This document shows positions 56,116-64,000 of a stretch of DNA of 64,000 nucleotides, piece by piece; position 1 is the stretch's first letter, and each line of letters begins with the position of its first letter. Below the pieces are notes generated by a model. It did no database searches, was not told the DNA's origin, and was given only the letters and a program-made list of their open reading frames with translations. The position numbers and the translations under genes were made by a program. The DNA lies in assembly GCA_958295895.1 (NCBI GenBank), contig CATQHI010000003.1, positions 186,001 to 250,000 on the forward strand. The letters run 5' to 3'. This stretch comes from Saprospiraceae bacterium. Its GTDB lineage: Bacteria > Bacteroidota > Bacteroidia > Chitinophagales > Saprospiraceae.

Positions 56116-57807
56116 ATGACAAGCCCCAAGAACAAACAACCCTTCGACATTGATGTGCTCATCATCGGAGCCGGGCCCATCGGCCTGACCACCGCCAACG
56201 CGCTGCGCCACCACGGCGTACAGTGCCGCATTCTGGAAGAAAAACCGGAACCCAGCAAGTTTTCCAAGGCCAACAACGTCTGGGCCCGTACCCAGGAACT
56301 GCTCGATAGTATCGACCTGCGCGGGCCACTGGCCGAAAAATCCTACTTGGTGGGCACGATTAACGTCTTCATCGACGAACAGCCACTCGACGAAGTCAAG
56401 CACGACCAGGTAGCCAGTCCCTTTCCCGAGGCGCTCTACTCGGGCCAAGACGTAGTGGAGAAAACGCTCACCGAGGAGCTGGAAAAACGGGGCGTGAACG
56501 TGGAGCGCGGGCGCAAAGCCGTGACCGTGGAGTCTGACGAAAAAGGCGTAACCGTCCTGGTGACGGCCACTGAAGAAAGAGACACACCCAGCGGCGAGTT
56601 CGAGCGCATCCGCTGCCGTTACCTGGTGGGGGCCGATGGCACCGAGGGTACCGTGCGCAAGGCATTGGGCCTTGATTTCAAGACTAAGAAATTTGAGGGC
56701 CGCGCCAACCACCAAGCCGACGCCAAGCTGAGCTGGCAACGCTCGACCGAGCCCAACCAGCTCTGGTTCTTCACTTACCACAACGGCTTCGCGGGCGTAA
56801 TGCCGGTGTGGGGCGGCTATCACCGCTTGTTCTTTCTAGAGGATGAAAAGCTAGTACCCGACCGTGACCCCACTATTGAGGAAATTCAGCAGCGCGCCCG
56901 CGAAGTGACCGGCGATGACACGCTTACACTCACCGATCCTATCTGGCTTTCACACAGCAAGTTTCAGCACGCCGTATCAGCCGCCTATTCTAAAGGGCGG
57001 GTATACTTGGCTGGCGACGCAGGCCACTTCACGCTGCCCATCGGTGGGCAGGGCATGAACGCGGGCTTCCACGACGCGGTGGGTCTGGCCTGGCGGCTGG
57101 CTCAAACACTACAGGGCCACGCCAGCCCTCTTGTTCTCGACAGCTACTCGCCCGAGCACCAGGGCACCCACGCCGACCTGGACGAGCGGCAGGCCACCGG
57201 CTTTGAGCGCCTGATGTACCGTAACCGGGTGCAAGACGCGCTGCTGAGCGCCGTGGGTAAGGCCGTGCCCAACATCGGCTCGCAGCTCTTCGGCAGCGAC
57301 GACTTGCAGCAGCTCTCCATTAGCTACCCCAAAAGCCCCCTGAGCGAAGACCACTTCGAGATACGTCAACTCTTGCACCCCGGCGCGCCCAAGGCTGGCG
57401 ACCGCGCCCCCGATGCCAAAGTGACCGACCTGCAGGGCGACACCATTACGCTGTTTTCTAGCATCTACAATCCTGACGGCCAAAGCTACGGCTGGAGCCT
57501 CCTGGCCTTCGATGGTCGTCAGGCCGAGGCCACGCCAGCGCTGCTCACGGCCATAGCCACCGTGGGCGGCTGGGACTGGGTACGCCCGCGGTTGGTGCTG
57601 GCCGCCCCGCTTACGCCCGAGGCCGAGGCCAGCACCGCCACTCGCCTGGCTGACCGCGACGGCCACGCCCACTCGGCCTTCGGCTTCGAAGGCAAGCCCG
57701 CGCTGGTGCTGGTACGCCCCGATGGCCACGTGGCCTTCCGGGGTCCCGCTGACGAGCCGGAGCTGCTGCACCAGTACTGCGAGAAGGTGTTTGGGCCCGC
57801 GAAGTAA
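56116..57807 (+). CDS. FAD-dependent aromatic monooxygenase (phenol hydroxylase / TfdB-like)
   Basis: 563 residues from the ATG at 56116; an upstream in-frame TTG is ignored. Flavin group A hydroxylase: N-terminal dinucleotide motif VLIIGAGPIGLTTANAL, the DG motif YLVGADGTEGTVRKALG, and the GD motif VYLAGDAGHFTLPIGGQGMN. The C-terminal 140 residues are thioredoxin-like as in phenol 2-monooxygenase relatives (PDAKVTDLQGDTITLFS, LVLVRPDGHVAFRGP). It hydroxylates an aromatic or polyketide-like ring using NAD(P)H and oxygen. Codon choice (mostly GGC, GCC, CTG) differs from the GTA/CTA-rich genes of the first half of the window. Confidence 0.87.
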   Translation: MTSPKNKQPFDIDVLIIGAGPIGLTTANALRHHGVQCRILEEKPEPSKFSKANNVWARTQELLDSIDLRGPLAEKSYLVGTINVFIDEQPLDEVKHDQVASPFPEALYSGQDVVEKTLTEELEKRGVNVERGRKAVTVESDEKGVTVLVTATEERDTPSGEFERIRCRYLVGADGTEGTVRKALGLDFKTKKFEGRANHQADAKLSWQRSTEPNQLWFFTYHNGFAGVMPVWGGYHRLFFLEDEKLVPDRDPTIEEIQQRAREVTGDDTLTLTDPIWLSHSKFQHAVSAAYSKGRVYLAGDAGHFTLPIGGQGMNAGFHDAVGLAWRLAQTLQGHASPLVLDSYSPEHQGTHADLDERQATGFERLMYRNRVQDALLSAVGKAVPNIGSQLFGSDDLQQLSISYPKSPLSEDHFEIRQLLHPGAPKAGDRAPDAKVTDLQGDTITLFSSIYNPDGQSYGWSLLAFDGRQAEATPALLTAIATVGGWDWVRPRLVLAAPLTPEAEASTATRLADRDGHAHSAFGFEGKPALVLVRPDGHVAFRGPADEPELLHQYCEKVFGPAK

Positions 57808-57920
57808 GAACTGCCCTGCCACCCTCCCGCCCCACTATATCGCTTTATACATGGGATCCGGGAAGCAAGACGGTTTCAACTGGTCGATTCAACAACTGTT
57901 TAAGTTCAGCGTCGTATACT

Positions 57921-57942
57921 TCAATGGTCCGTGGAGAATTTG
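57921..57942. repeat. IS left terminal inverted repeat
   Basis: TCAATGGTCCGTGGAG followed by AATTTG. It matches the reverse complement of 59246-59266 with one substitution and a small indel. Confidence 0.8.
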
Positions 57943-57980
57943 CGGGTCAGGCAGCGTGTCGTAGTCCGAAATTACTTACC

Positions 57981-59173
57981 TCATCCCATACCTGCGTAAT
58001 TAAGTCTTCGTGTAGGTGTACTCGACACAGCTTTAATATTCGACGGGCCTGGAAGACGGTTACGGTGGCGCGTCTTGGCATCGGCGATAGAAAAGGGTTC
58101 GGTAGCCTCTCCCGGAGCCCGCAAATTGTAGACGACTTTAGCCAGAGAACCCACCGTCAGGGCGGTGTTAAAGTGGAAGTCGTTCTTCTGCCAGGTGTAG
58201 GCCTGACCGTGCTCGAGGCCGAGTTCCTGTTTGGCATCCCGGTAGAGGAATTCCTGCTGAAAACGGCACTGGTACCTATGCAGGATCTCGCCTCCGTCCA
58301 GGCTCGCATCGGTGGATAGGTAGACCCGGTGCTGCCGGATGAGTCCCGCTTCGTCCAGGTCATGCACTACGACCACGGCCAGATCGCGTCCGAGGGCCTT
58401 GGCATTGACTACCGCCTGGTAGGCAATCCACTTAGCCCGCTCGTCCTGGGCACAGGGGGTGAAGACATCGGGCCGTAAGCTTCGGCAATTGATGGGGCCA
58501 TCAAACGTTTTTGGCTGTCCCCGTCCCCCCGAGCTTGGCCCCCCCGGTAAAGGTAGCGTAGGCTCACATCGTGGCGAAAACGGCTAATGAGGTGCAGGCC
58601 GCTATTGCGTACGCGATCCACGAAGGGTCGGCGCGAAAAGAAGGCATCTACGGCCAGATACTGGGAGAGCTGACCGAGTCGCTGGCTACGCGCTACGATG
58701 GTGCTGGCGTAATAGTCCAGTAAGCTCTCGTCCTCCTCGCGGCCTACCGTTTGCACCATATCCAAGTGCAGGGCTACCTTGTTCTTGAGATCGATCGCCG
58801 CGATACCGCTGGCTTCCAGGCCCCACTTGGTCTGACCGGCCGCCCCACTGTAGAAGGGACCCACGCCTTGGGTGTGCTTACCGGCTTTGGTGATGTAGCA
58901 GGGGTCGAAGGCCAGCACAAGTTGGTCGCTGAGGTGCTGCTTGACCAGCAAAAAGTTGAACGCGAAAAAGTCAAAGGGCTTGGCAAAGTTGCTGCGGTAG
59001 GTGCTCTCGTGCCGCGATCCGTAGCGGGCCAGGTGGGTGAAGTTATACCGCCCGTGGAGACACAACCACAGATCGAACAGGTCCAGTAAAAAGTCACGCT
59101 GCCAGGCACCAATGCCATCCATTTGTTGTAGTATTGAATGAGCGAGGGCTCTGGTCTTCGTAGGACAAGTCAT
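57981..59173 (-). pseudogene. IS4/IS701-like DDE transposase, one frameshift
   Basis: The N-terminal frame starts with MTCPTKTRALAHSILQQMDG and contains the first catalytic Asp (LVLAFDPCYITKAGKHT) and the second (LAVDAFFSRRPFVD). A frameshift in a C/G run near 58549-58555 breaks it. The next frame continues FDGPINCRSLRPDVFTPC, then the third catalytic residue in FQQEFLYRDAKQELGLEH. Merged, the product would be about 397 residues and complete. The 4-bp target duplication of the element favours IS701 within this superfamily, but the family is not certain. A programmed shift is possible but unproven. Confidence 0.82.
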
Positions 59174-59245
59174 ATCGTGGCAAGTGTGGTTACTACCAAG
59201 ATAGTGACTTGTCCGCTTTTATACCTGCTGCCCCAACGGCCGACT

Positions 59246-59266
59246 CAAACCTCCACGAACCATTGA
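59246..59266. repeat. IS right terminal inverted repeat
   Basis: The reverse complement reads TCAATGGTTCGTGGAGG then TTTG, pairing with 57921-57942. Confidence 0.8.
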
Positions 59267-59335
59267 TACTTCGCAGACGAGAAATATAGTAGGACAACCT
59301 CCTGCTGCGTATTTAGCCTCTGAAAGGTGTGCATT

Positions 59336-60613
59336 ATGAATAGAACAGAATTTATCGCTACGCTAGCCGGGTTACCCGTTCTGTCGGCCGCTGCCCGGCA
59401 AGCTCGGCGTGCGACGGATGAACTAGCGGGCAGTATGGTAACTGATGAATCTTACTGGGAGCGGATTCGCCGGGATTTTTATCTGGATGAGCAGTGGTTG
59501 GATTTTCGGGCCTTTGCCTCCAGTCCGGTGCCGAAGGTGACGATGAACCGGTTAACGGACGACTACCGCTCCATCCAGCAGCTTCCCTCACTACGGGGAT
59601 ATCAGCCGGCAGCGGGCAATCAGGATACGGTACGCGCGCAAATCGCGCAGGAATTAAATTGCCTACCGGAGGAAATTGCCCTTATGCGCAGCACCACGGA
59701 CGCTCTCAATAATGCCTTGATGGGTTTCCCGTTTCAGAAAGGGGATGAAGTGTTGGCCTCCGTCCACGAGTATGACAGCATGCTCGGTAGCTTATACCAG
59801 CGGCAGTTGCGGGATGGCATCGTGGTGACACAGGTAGAAGTGCCCTACCAGCCGGCTACCCCGGAACAGATTGTGGAGTGTTTCAAGCGGCGCGTTTCGC
59901 CTAAAACTAGAATGCTCCTGATATCGCACATCGTCTGGATTAGCGGTCAAATTTACCCGATTCAGGAACTGTGTCAGTGGGCCAGTGCCAGGGGTATCGT
60001 GACGGTGATTGACGCGGCTCAGAGCTTCTCCCACTTGCCTATTGACGTGAGGCAAATTGACTGCGACTACTTAGGCGCTGCGTTACATAAGTGGTGCGCG
60101 GGTCCACTCGGCACGGGATTCCTGTACGTTAAGAGGACGCACATAGCGCAAACTTACCCGCTTGCCGGCCATTATGCTTATGCAGCCGACTCCGACCGAA
60201 TCGAGAAGTTTGAAAATTTTGGTGCCCTAGCGCCCGTATTTCCCGCCGCCAGTGTCAGCCTTACCTATTGGCGGACGATGGGGCTGGCTACTAAGCGGGA
60301 AAGGATGCAGTTCCTGAAAGAGTACGGGATGGAGGCGTTGCAGCGGATTCCCCAGGTCAAGATCGTCACGAATCAATCTCCGGAGCATTCGTGCGGCATT
60401 GGTTTTTTTACGGTACAGGGGCACCGAGCCAGCCAGATCAAAGAGCAGTTGCTGAAGCAGGACGGCATTGTCGTGCAGGCAATAGAAAACTACAGGAACA
60501 GAAACGTTAACTACCGAGGCGTTAATGCTGTCGGAATCGCAACGCCGGTGTTTATCCTACCCGTTCATCTGGATCAGTTGGCTACCAGTTTACGTGCGCT
60601 GCTGAAAGCCTAA
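59336..60613 (+). CDS. PLP-dependent class V aminotransferase-fold enzyme, exported-like N-terminus
   Basis: 425 residues from the ATG at 59336; a GTG three codons upstream is less likely. The first 20 residues (MNRTEFIATLAGLPVLSAAA) look like the twin-arginine-like leader seen on Bacteroidota proteins, with the Arg pair imperfect. The fold is class V: LMRSTTDALNNALMGF, TVIDAAQSFSHLPIDV (PLP-binding Asp), and the Schiff-base lysine in GAALHKWCAGPLGTGFLYV. It resembles isopenicillin N epimerase/cysteine desulfurase-like proteins. It begins 70 bases after the IS element. Confidence 0.85.
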   Translation: MNRTEFIATLAGLPVLSAAARQARRATDELAGSMVTDESYWERIRRDFYLDEQWLDFRAFASSPVPKVTMNRLTDDYRSIQQLPSLRGYQPAAGNQDTVRAQIAQELNCLPEEIALMRSTTDALNNALMGFPFQKGDEVLASVHEYDSMLGSLYQRQLRDGIVVTQVEVPYQPATPEQIVECFKRRVSPKTRMLLISHIVWISGQIYPIQELCQWASARGIVTVIDAAQSFSHLPIDVRQIDCDYLGAALHKWCAGPLGTGFLYVKRTHIAQTYPLAGHYAYAADSDRIEKFENFGALAPVFPAASVSLTYWRTMGLATKRERMQFLKEYGMEALQRIPQVKIVTNQSPEHSCGIGFFTVQGHRASQIKEQLLKQDGIVVQAIENYRNRNVNYRGVNAVGIATPVFILPVHLDQLATSLRALLKA

Positions 60614-60673
60614 CTACTGCAAAAACTTGACGTACTTAGACTTCATCATTCAACGCTAATCAAACGTACTGCT

Positions 60674-61191
60674 ATGTCCCAGACAAGCGCCCCGGAACCC
60701 GCCGCCTTCACTGCCGCACAGCGCCAGGTGGCCCGCTTCCGCCCCGCCGATATTAAGGCTCCCAATCAGAACGACCTGCGCGCCTTCGTGCACGCGTGGT
60801 TTGCCGGCTTTGACCATATTGAGCCCACCGAGTTTTTCTGGCCCACTGGGACGATGCCGACATGACCTTTAACATGGATGGCCAGGTGCTGGCCCACGAC
60901 CATGCCTCCTTTCGTGCTTGGTTCGCCGATGCGCTTGAGCACATTCCCTGGGATTTTCACGATATTCTCGACCTGCACGTGACGGGCACCCAGACCAGCG
61001 GCTGGGCGGCGGAGTTCTTCATTCACCACGTTGGGGAGTGGCACGACCAGCCGCCGCACGATGCTTCTCCCGCACCGGGCCGCTACTTCAACCGCCTCAT
61101 CCGGGCCAATTGGCGCGTGGAGCATGATGGGCAGCGCTTTATCATCCGGCGCTACGAACTTACGACTGCTCAGACACTGCTGGAGCAGTAG
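60674..61191 (+). pseudogene. NTF2/SnoaL-like protein, one frameshift
   Basis: Two overlapping frames form one protein of about 171 residues: MSQTSAPEPAAFTAAQRQVA through LRAFVHAWFAGFDHIEPTEFF, then, after removal of one base in the CCC run near 60842, HWDDADMTFNMDG through HDILDLHVTGTQTSGWAAEFF and WRVEHDGQRFIIRRYEL. The predicted cone-shaped alpha+beta fold of NTF2-like proteins covers ketosteroid isomerase-like and ring-cyclising enzymes as well as non-enzymatic members. It lies 61 bases after the aminotransferase-fold gene and 46 before the amidohydrolase, on the same strand, so it is likely in one operon. Confidence 0.65.
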
Positions 61192-61236
61192 CAGAGCCAG
61201 GGCCAGCGCTGCGGCAGATTAACCTAATCGCACAAT

Positions 61237-62211
61237 ATGAAAATCATTGGTTTAGAAGAGCATTTTCACACGCCGGAACTGATGGCCGCGCTTCGGCGCG
61301 CCAACGACGACACGATGCTGCTGTTTCAGGACAAGGAGTCGCGGAACCGGCTGCTGGATCTGGGCGAGGGTCGGCTGCGGCAAATGGACCTAATTGGTCT
61401 GGACCGGATGGTGCTCTCCGTGACCACGCCCGCCACCCAGGCCCTGCCCCCGGCCGAAGCCGTACCCCTCGCCCGCCAGGCCAACGACCGGCTAGCCGCC
61501 GCCGTGCGGGCCCACCCCGACCGCTTTAGCGGCTTCGCTACGCTGCCCACGCCCGACCCGGCCGCCGCCGTGCGGGAGCTGCGGCGCAGCGTGCAGGAGC
61601 TGGGCTTTGTGGGGGCCATGCTCCATGGCCGCACCGGCGAGCGGTACCTCGACCACCTCGACTTCCGGCCCCTGCTGGCCGAGGCCGCCGCGCTCGGGGT
61701 ACCCCTGTACCTGCACCCGCAGATGCCACCCCGTTCCGTGCGGGAGGTATACTACGAGGGCTTTGGTGAGAAGCTCGACAACGTGTTTGCCGCCGGCGGC
61801 TGGGGCTGGCACATCGACGCGGGCATCGGGGCGCTGCGCCTGATTGTGGCGGGCGTATTCGACGAATATCCTGATTTGCAGCTCATTCTGGGTCACTGGG
61901 GCGAGACGGTAACTTTCTTTTTGGAGCGGGCCAACCTACTAACGTCGCAGCTGCCCGCCGGCCGTAAATCGGTGGCCGACTGCTTCCGTCAGCACTTCTA
62001 CGTTGCCGGCAGCGGTATTTACCACCTACCTTACCTGCTGAGCGCCATTGAGATTATGGGCATCGATCGGGTAATGTACGCCACGGACTACCCCTTCGTG
62101 TACCATCCCGACGGCCTGGCCCGGCACTTTCTGGAAACCGCGCCCCTGTCGGAAACTGATAGGACGAAAATCGCGCACGGTAACGCCGAACGGCTGCTAC
62201 GGTTGAGCTGA
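61237..62211 (+). CDS. ACMSD-like amidohydrolase (putative aromatic decarboxylase)
   Basis: 324 residues of the amidohydrolase-2 superfamily. The N-terminus MKIIGLEEHFHTPEL has the ExHF variant found in gamma-resorcylate and related non-oxidative decarboxylases. Further metal-site parts are LYLHPQMPPR, LILGHWGETVTFFLERAN and MYATDYPFVYHPDG. I infer decarboxylation of a hydroxybenzoate-like acid rather than amide hydrolysis. It follows the NTF2-like gene, and together with the flavin monooxygenase upstream suggests aromatic-compound chemistry. Its codon use is strongly GCC/GGC/CTG-rich. Confidence 0.82.
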   Translation: MKIIGLEEHFHTPELMAALRRANDDTMLLFQDKESRNRLLDLGEGRLRQMDLIGLDRMVLSVTTPATQALPPAEAVPLARQANDRLAAAVRAHPDRFSGFATLPTPDPAAAVRELRRSVQELGFVGAMLHGRTGERYLDHLDFRPLLAEAAALGVPLYLHPQMPPRSVREVYYEGFGEKLDNVFAAGGWGWHIDAGIGALRLIVAGVFDEYPDLQLILGHWGETVTFFLERANLLTSQLPAGRKSVADCFRQHFYVAGSGIYHLPYLLSAIEIMGIDRVMYATDYPFVYHPDGLARHFLETAPLSETDRTKIAHGNAERLLRLS

Positions 62212-62362
62212 AAACATGATTCTTGAAGAATTTAGATGGAGGTAGCGGCTCTTTGTGGCTGAGAGAATCACACTTATCAACTCTAAGGCTATGGTATGAG
62301 GCGCCCGTTGAACGAGGTTGAACATCAATTGCGCTTGAGTATAACAGCTAGCAACCGACAGC

Positions 62363-63130
62363 TCAGAGATTAGCTAACGCCGGTTCTAGTCCCTTGCTGA
62401 GCTGCTTGAGTACCAAGCCGGGTGCCAGCCGGCTCATGATGCGTAGGACGCCGGCCAGGCCGGGATACATCGTCTTCTTGTCGCGTTGGATATCCCGAAG
62501 GGCACCGGCAACCAATTTGGTGGGAGTTAACAGGCTGGTCATGTCCTCGCCTCCAGCAAACCGATCGTTCATGGGCGTATCTACGGCCGGCGGTACTAAC
62601 TCAAATACCTGCACGCGGGTCTGCGCCAGCTGCACCCGCAGCGCCTGGGTGTAGGAGCGCAGGCCGGCCTTGGTAGCGCCGTAGATGGGCGCGAGCGGGA
62701 AAGGCGTCAGGGCTAGCCCCGAAGTCACGTTCACGATGGCGGCCGTGGGCTGCCGAAGCAGGTGCGGCAGAAACTGCTGCACCATGTGAATCGGCCCCGC
62801 CAGATTGATGTCCACTTCCCGCGTAATGTCGGCGACTTCGGAGTCTTGCAGGTTGAGCTTGCGCAACTCGCCCGCGTTGTTAATCAGCAGGTTGAGGGAC
62901 GGAAACTGCGCGGTTACCCGCGCAAACAGCTCCCGGATGGCGGCCGGGTCGCGCAGGTCGCTCTGGAAGGTGTGCACCTGGGGCAGGCGCTGCTTGGTTT
63001 GGTCGAGCTTGGCCTGGTCGCGGCCCGTGACCAGCACGGTATTGCCCAGCTGAAGCAATTGGGCGGCAAACTCGTAGCCGATGCCGCTGGTGCCCCCGGT
63101 GATGAGGACGGTGTTGTGGTGCAGTTCCAT
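62363..63130 (-). CDS. Short-chain dehydrogenase, DltE-like
   Basis: 255 residues, a classical SDR. The cofactor motif is LITGGTSGIGYEFA, then NLLINNAGELRKLN, catalytic serine in NVTSGLALTPF, and Tyr-x3-Lys in IYGATKAGLRSYT. The C-terminus SRLAPGLVLKQLSKGLEP resembles DltE-like SDRs. It is transcribed away from the CGNR regulator gene. It has the best promoter of the window (63176-63206), followed by an operator-like palindrome over the start of the transcript. Probable regulation by the divergent regulator is inferred. Confidence 0.88.
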   Translation of the reverse strand: MELHHNTVLITGGTSGIGYEFAAQLLQLGNTVLVTGRDQAKLDQTKQRLPQVHTFQSDLRDPAAIRELFARVTAQFPSLNLLINNAGELRKLNLQDSEVADITREVDINLAGPIHMVQQFLPHLLRQPTAAIVNVTSGLALTPFPLAPIYGATKAGLRSYTQALRVQLAQTRVQVFELVPPAVDTPMNDRFAGGEDMTSLLTPTKLVAGALRDIQRDKKTMYPGLAGVLRIMSRLAPGLVLKQLSKGLEPALANL

Positions 63131-63145
63131 GAAGTAATGGTATTG

Positions 63146-63173
63146 ACTTTACCGCCTAAATAATTTTAGGTGG
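63146..63173. promoter_or_regulatory. Operator-like palindrome downstream of the SDR promoter
   Basis: CCGCCTAAA-TAAT-TTTAGGTGG (63152-63173) has 9-bp arms with one mismatch. It overlaps ACTTTACCGCCTAAA (63146-63160), which recurs as ACTTTACCGTCTGAAA at 63282-63297 near the CGNR promoter. GTAAAGTAAC is also repeated at 63181-63190 and 63220-63229. Confidence 0.6.
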
Positions 63174-63175
63174 TC

Positions 63176-63206
63176 CAAAGGTAAAGTAACTATTCCTACC
63201 ACCAAA
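63176..63206 (-). promoter_or_regulatory. Full Bacteroidota promoter of the SDR gene
   Basis: The minus strand reads TTTG (63203-63206), a 19-base spacer, then TACCTTTG (63176-63183). Both boxes and the spacing match the TTTG-N19-TAnnTTTG consensus exactly. The ATG lies 45 bases downstream. Confidence 0.8.
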
Positions 63207-63281
63207 AATTATTTTTGAAGTAAAGTAACACGGATTTGCTAACCCTTTGTTAAACGGTTAGTTAAAGGTTGTAATGGGTCA

Positions 63282-63306
63282 ACTTTACCGTCTGAAAGTA
63301 TTTTTG
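63282..63306 (+). promoter_or_regulatory. -7 box and operator-like repeat of the CGNR regulator gene
   Basis: TATTTTTG at 63299-63306 is a TAnnTTTG match. ACTTTACCGTCTGAAA lies directly upstream (63282-63297) and repeats the motif found at the SDR promoter. No TTTG -33 box at normal spacing. Confidence 0.5.
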
Positions 63307-63382
63307 CTGGCCGCTTATCTTCCCACAGCGTACCTTGCCAGACGGCCACTAGCCTGGCTTCCATCACCTTAGTTCCCTTCTC

Positions 63383-63973
63383 GTGTCCGACTCGCCCAGC
63401 CCGAACAAGTACCTCTGCATCGACTTTTTGAACACCGAGTATGCGCTGAAGAACACCCGCGTGGAGACGCTGACGACGGCCGCGCAGGTGGCGGACTGGC
63501 TCCTGGCCCAGGGCCTGTTCGCGGAGCCCGCCGACCAGGCGCGCCTGCAAAGTTGGGTTCAGCAGGTGCCCTACGAGCTACTGGCTCTTTTTCAGGCGCT
63601 GCGAGCGGATATGCGGCAATTGCTAACCGCCTGGCAGCAGCAGCAGCCGTTGCCGCAGGCCGAGCTGGCGCGCTTGCAGGCGCTGCTGCAAAGCAGCAGC
63701 CGCTCATCCACCCTAGTAAAGGGAGCGGAAGGCTGGCAACTGCACTCGCGCCTCGCGCTGCCGCGGCCGGCGGCCCTGACCATTCCGGTAGCCGAGTCAC
63801 TGGCCAGTTTGCTCTTAGCGGACGAAGCCGGGCGCATTAAAAGCTGCGCTAACTCCGCCTGCTCCATTTTGTTCTACGATACTACCAAAAACCGAGGTCG
63901 GATCTGGTGCAGCGCGTGCGGCACGAGGGCCAAAGCCCTGCGTTACTACCACAAACAAAAAACGGCCGATTAG
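63383..63973 (+). CDS. CGNR zinc-finger / ABATE-domain transcriptional regulator
   Basis: 196 residues from a GTG start at 63383 (MSDSPSPNKYLCIDFLNTEYALKNTR). The N-terminal ABATE stress-related domain begins with the LCIDFLNTE pattern. The C-terminal CGNR-type zinc finger is CANSACSILFYDTTKNRGRI with WCSACGTRAKALRYYHK, where the name-giving CGNR reads CGTR. Members are putative transcription factors. It is divergent from the SDR gene, and the 252-base gap carries repeated operator-like motifs, so autoregulation and control of the SDR are plausible. The start codon is not supported by a clear alternative ATG. Confidence 0.82.
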   Translation: MSDSPSPNKYLCIDFLNTEYALKNTRVETLTTAAQVADWLLAQGLFAEPADQARLQSWVQQVPYELLALFQALRADMRQLLTAWQQQQPLPQAELARLQALLQSSSRSSTLVKGAEGWQLHSRLALPRPAALTIPVAESLASLLLADEAGRIKSCANSACSILFYDTTKNRGRIWCSACGTRAKALRYYHKQKTAD

Positions 63974-64000
63974 TCGCGCGCTTACCGCTAGTCTATTCTC

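Larger units (their letters stand above)
57921..59266 (-). mobile_element. Insertion sequence, IS4/IS701-like, 1346 bp
   Basis: Bounded by imperfect terminal inverted repeats (57921-57942 and 59246-59266, core CAATGGTYCGTGGAG) and by TACT on each side (57917-57920 and 59267-59270), a probable 4-bp target duplication. It encodes one DDE transposase, broken by a single indel. It lies between the monooxygenase and the aminotransferase-fold gene. Confidence 0.82.

Overview
The window looks like chromosomal DNA of a GC-rich Bacteroidota bacterium, most likely Saprospiria (Lewinella/Neolewinella-like). This rests on gene content (futalosine-pathway MqnD, class II FbaA, MiaE-type hydroxylase, three-subunit acyl-CoA carboxylase, many short lipoproteins ending in an ASC/SSC/TGC lipobox) and on several Bacteroidota-type promoters (TTTG-N19-TAnnTTTG; the best is at 63176-63206). 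No tRNA, rRNA or CRISPR array was found.

Layout. 1-31.8 kb is mostly core metabolism and housekeeping: mnmA 3' end, rlmL-like, ubiX, GbsR-type regulator, groES-groEL, purL, a TlpA lipoprotein, galK, yebC, ribBA, a membrane glycosyltransferase, fbaA, mqnD, an RluA-type enzyme, an S41 protease, tmk, an MBL-fold hydrolase, miaE, glgP, a HEXXH lipoprotein, a PQQ-type sugar dehydrogenase and a biotin-dependent acyl-CoA carboxylase operon. The oddity in this part is a TIR-like/TPR/short-chain-dehydrogenase fusion at 17.7-19.7 kb. 32-41 kb is untidy: a frameshifted ZIP transporter, esterases, a stand-alone PAS-Fis regulator, a frameshifted AraC regulator, decayed genes and a low-GC metalloprotease gene.

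41-50.6 kb is an accessory island. It holds a minimal tyrosine recombinase next to a recombination-site-like palindrome, a beta-flower protein, and a type I restriction-modification locus (hsdM-hsdS ... hsdR). Nested between hsdS and hsdR, on the opposite strand, is a two-gene module of a HipA-like kinase and a DUF3037-like partner. 50.7-57.8 kb holds a membrane serine hydrolase flanked by similar direct repeats, an alpha-L-rhamnosidase and a flavin monooxygenase. An IS element with 4-bp target duplication and terminal inverted repeats occupies 57921-59266. 59.3-64 kb holds a class V aminotransferase-fold enzyme, an NTF2-like protein, an ACMSD-like amidohydrolase, and an SDR gene divergent from a CGNR zinc-finger regulator across an operator-rich promoter region.

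Two sequence-wide points matter. Many genes (purL above all, also galK, yebC, two SDR/ZIP genes, AraC, NTF2-like, transposase) carry single-base indels, mostly in short homopolymers, while the protein sequence between indels stays well conserved. That pattern fits consensus errors better than decay, although a few genes (35.1-36.2 kb, 37.2-37.6 kb) look truly degraded. A GC-rich dispersed repeat (core GGGGNCGCAGGTGC) occurs seven times, often just upstream of minus-strand genes and once in frame inside hsdR.
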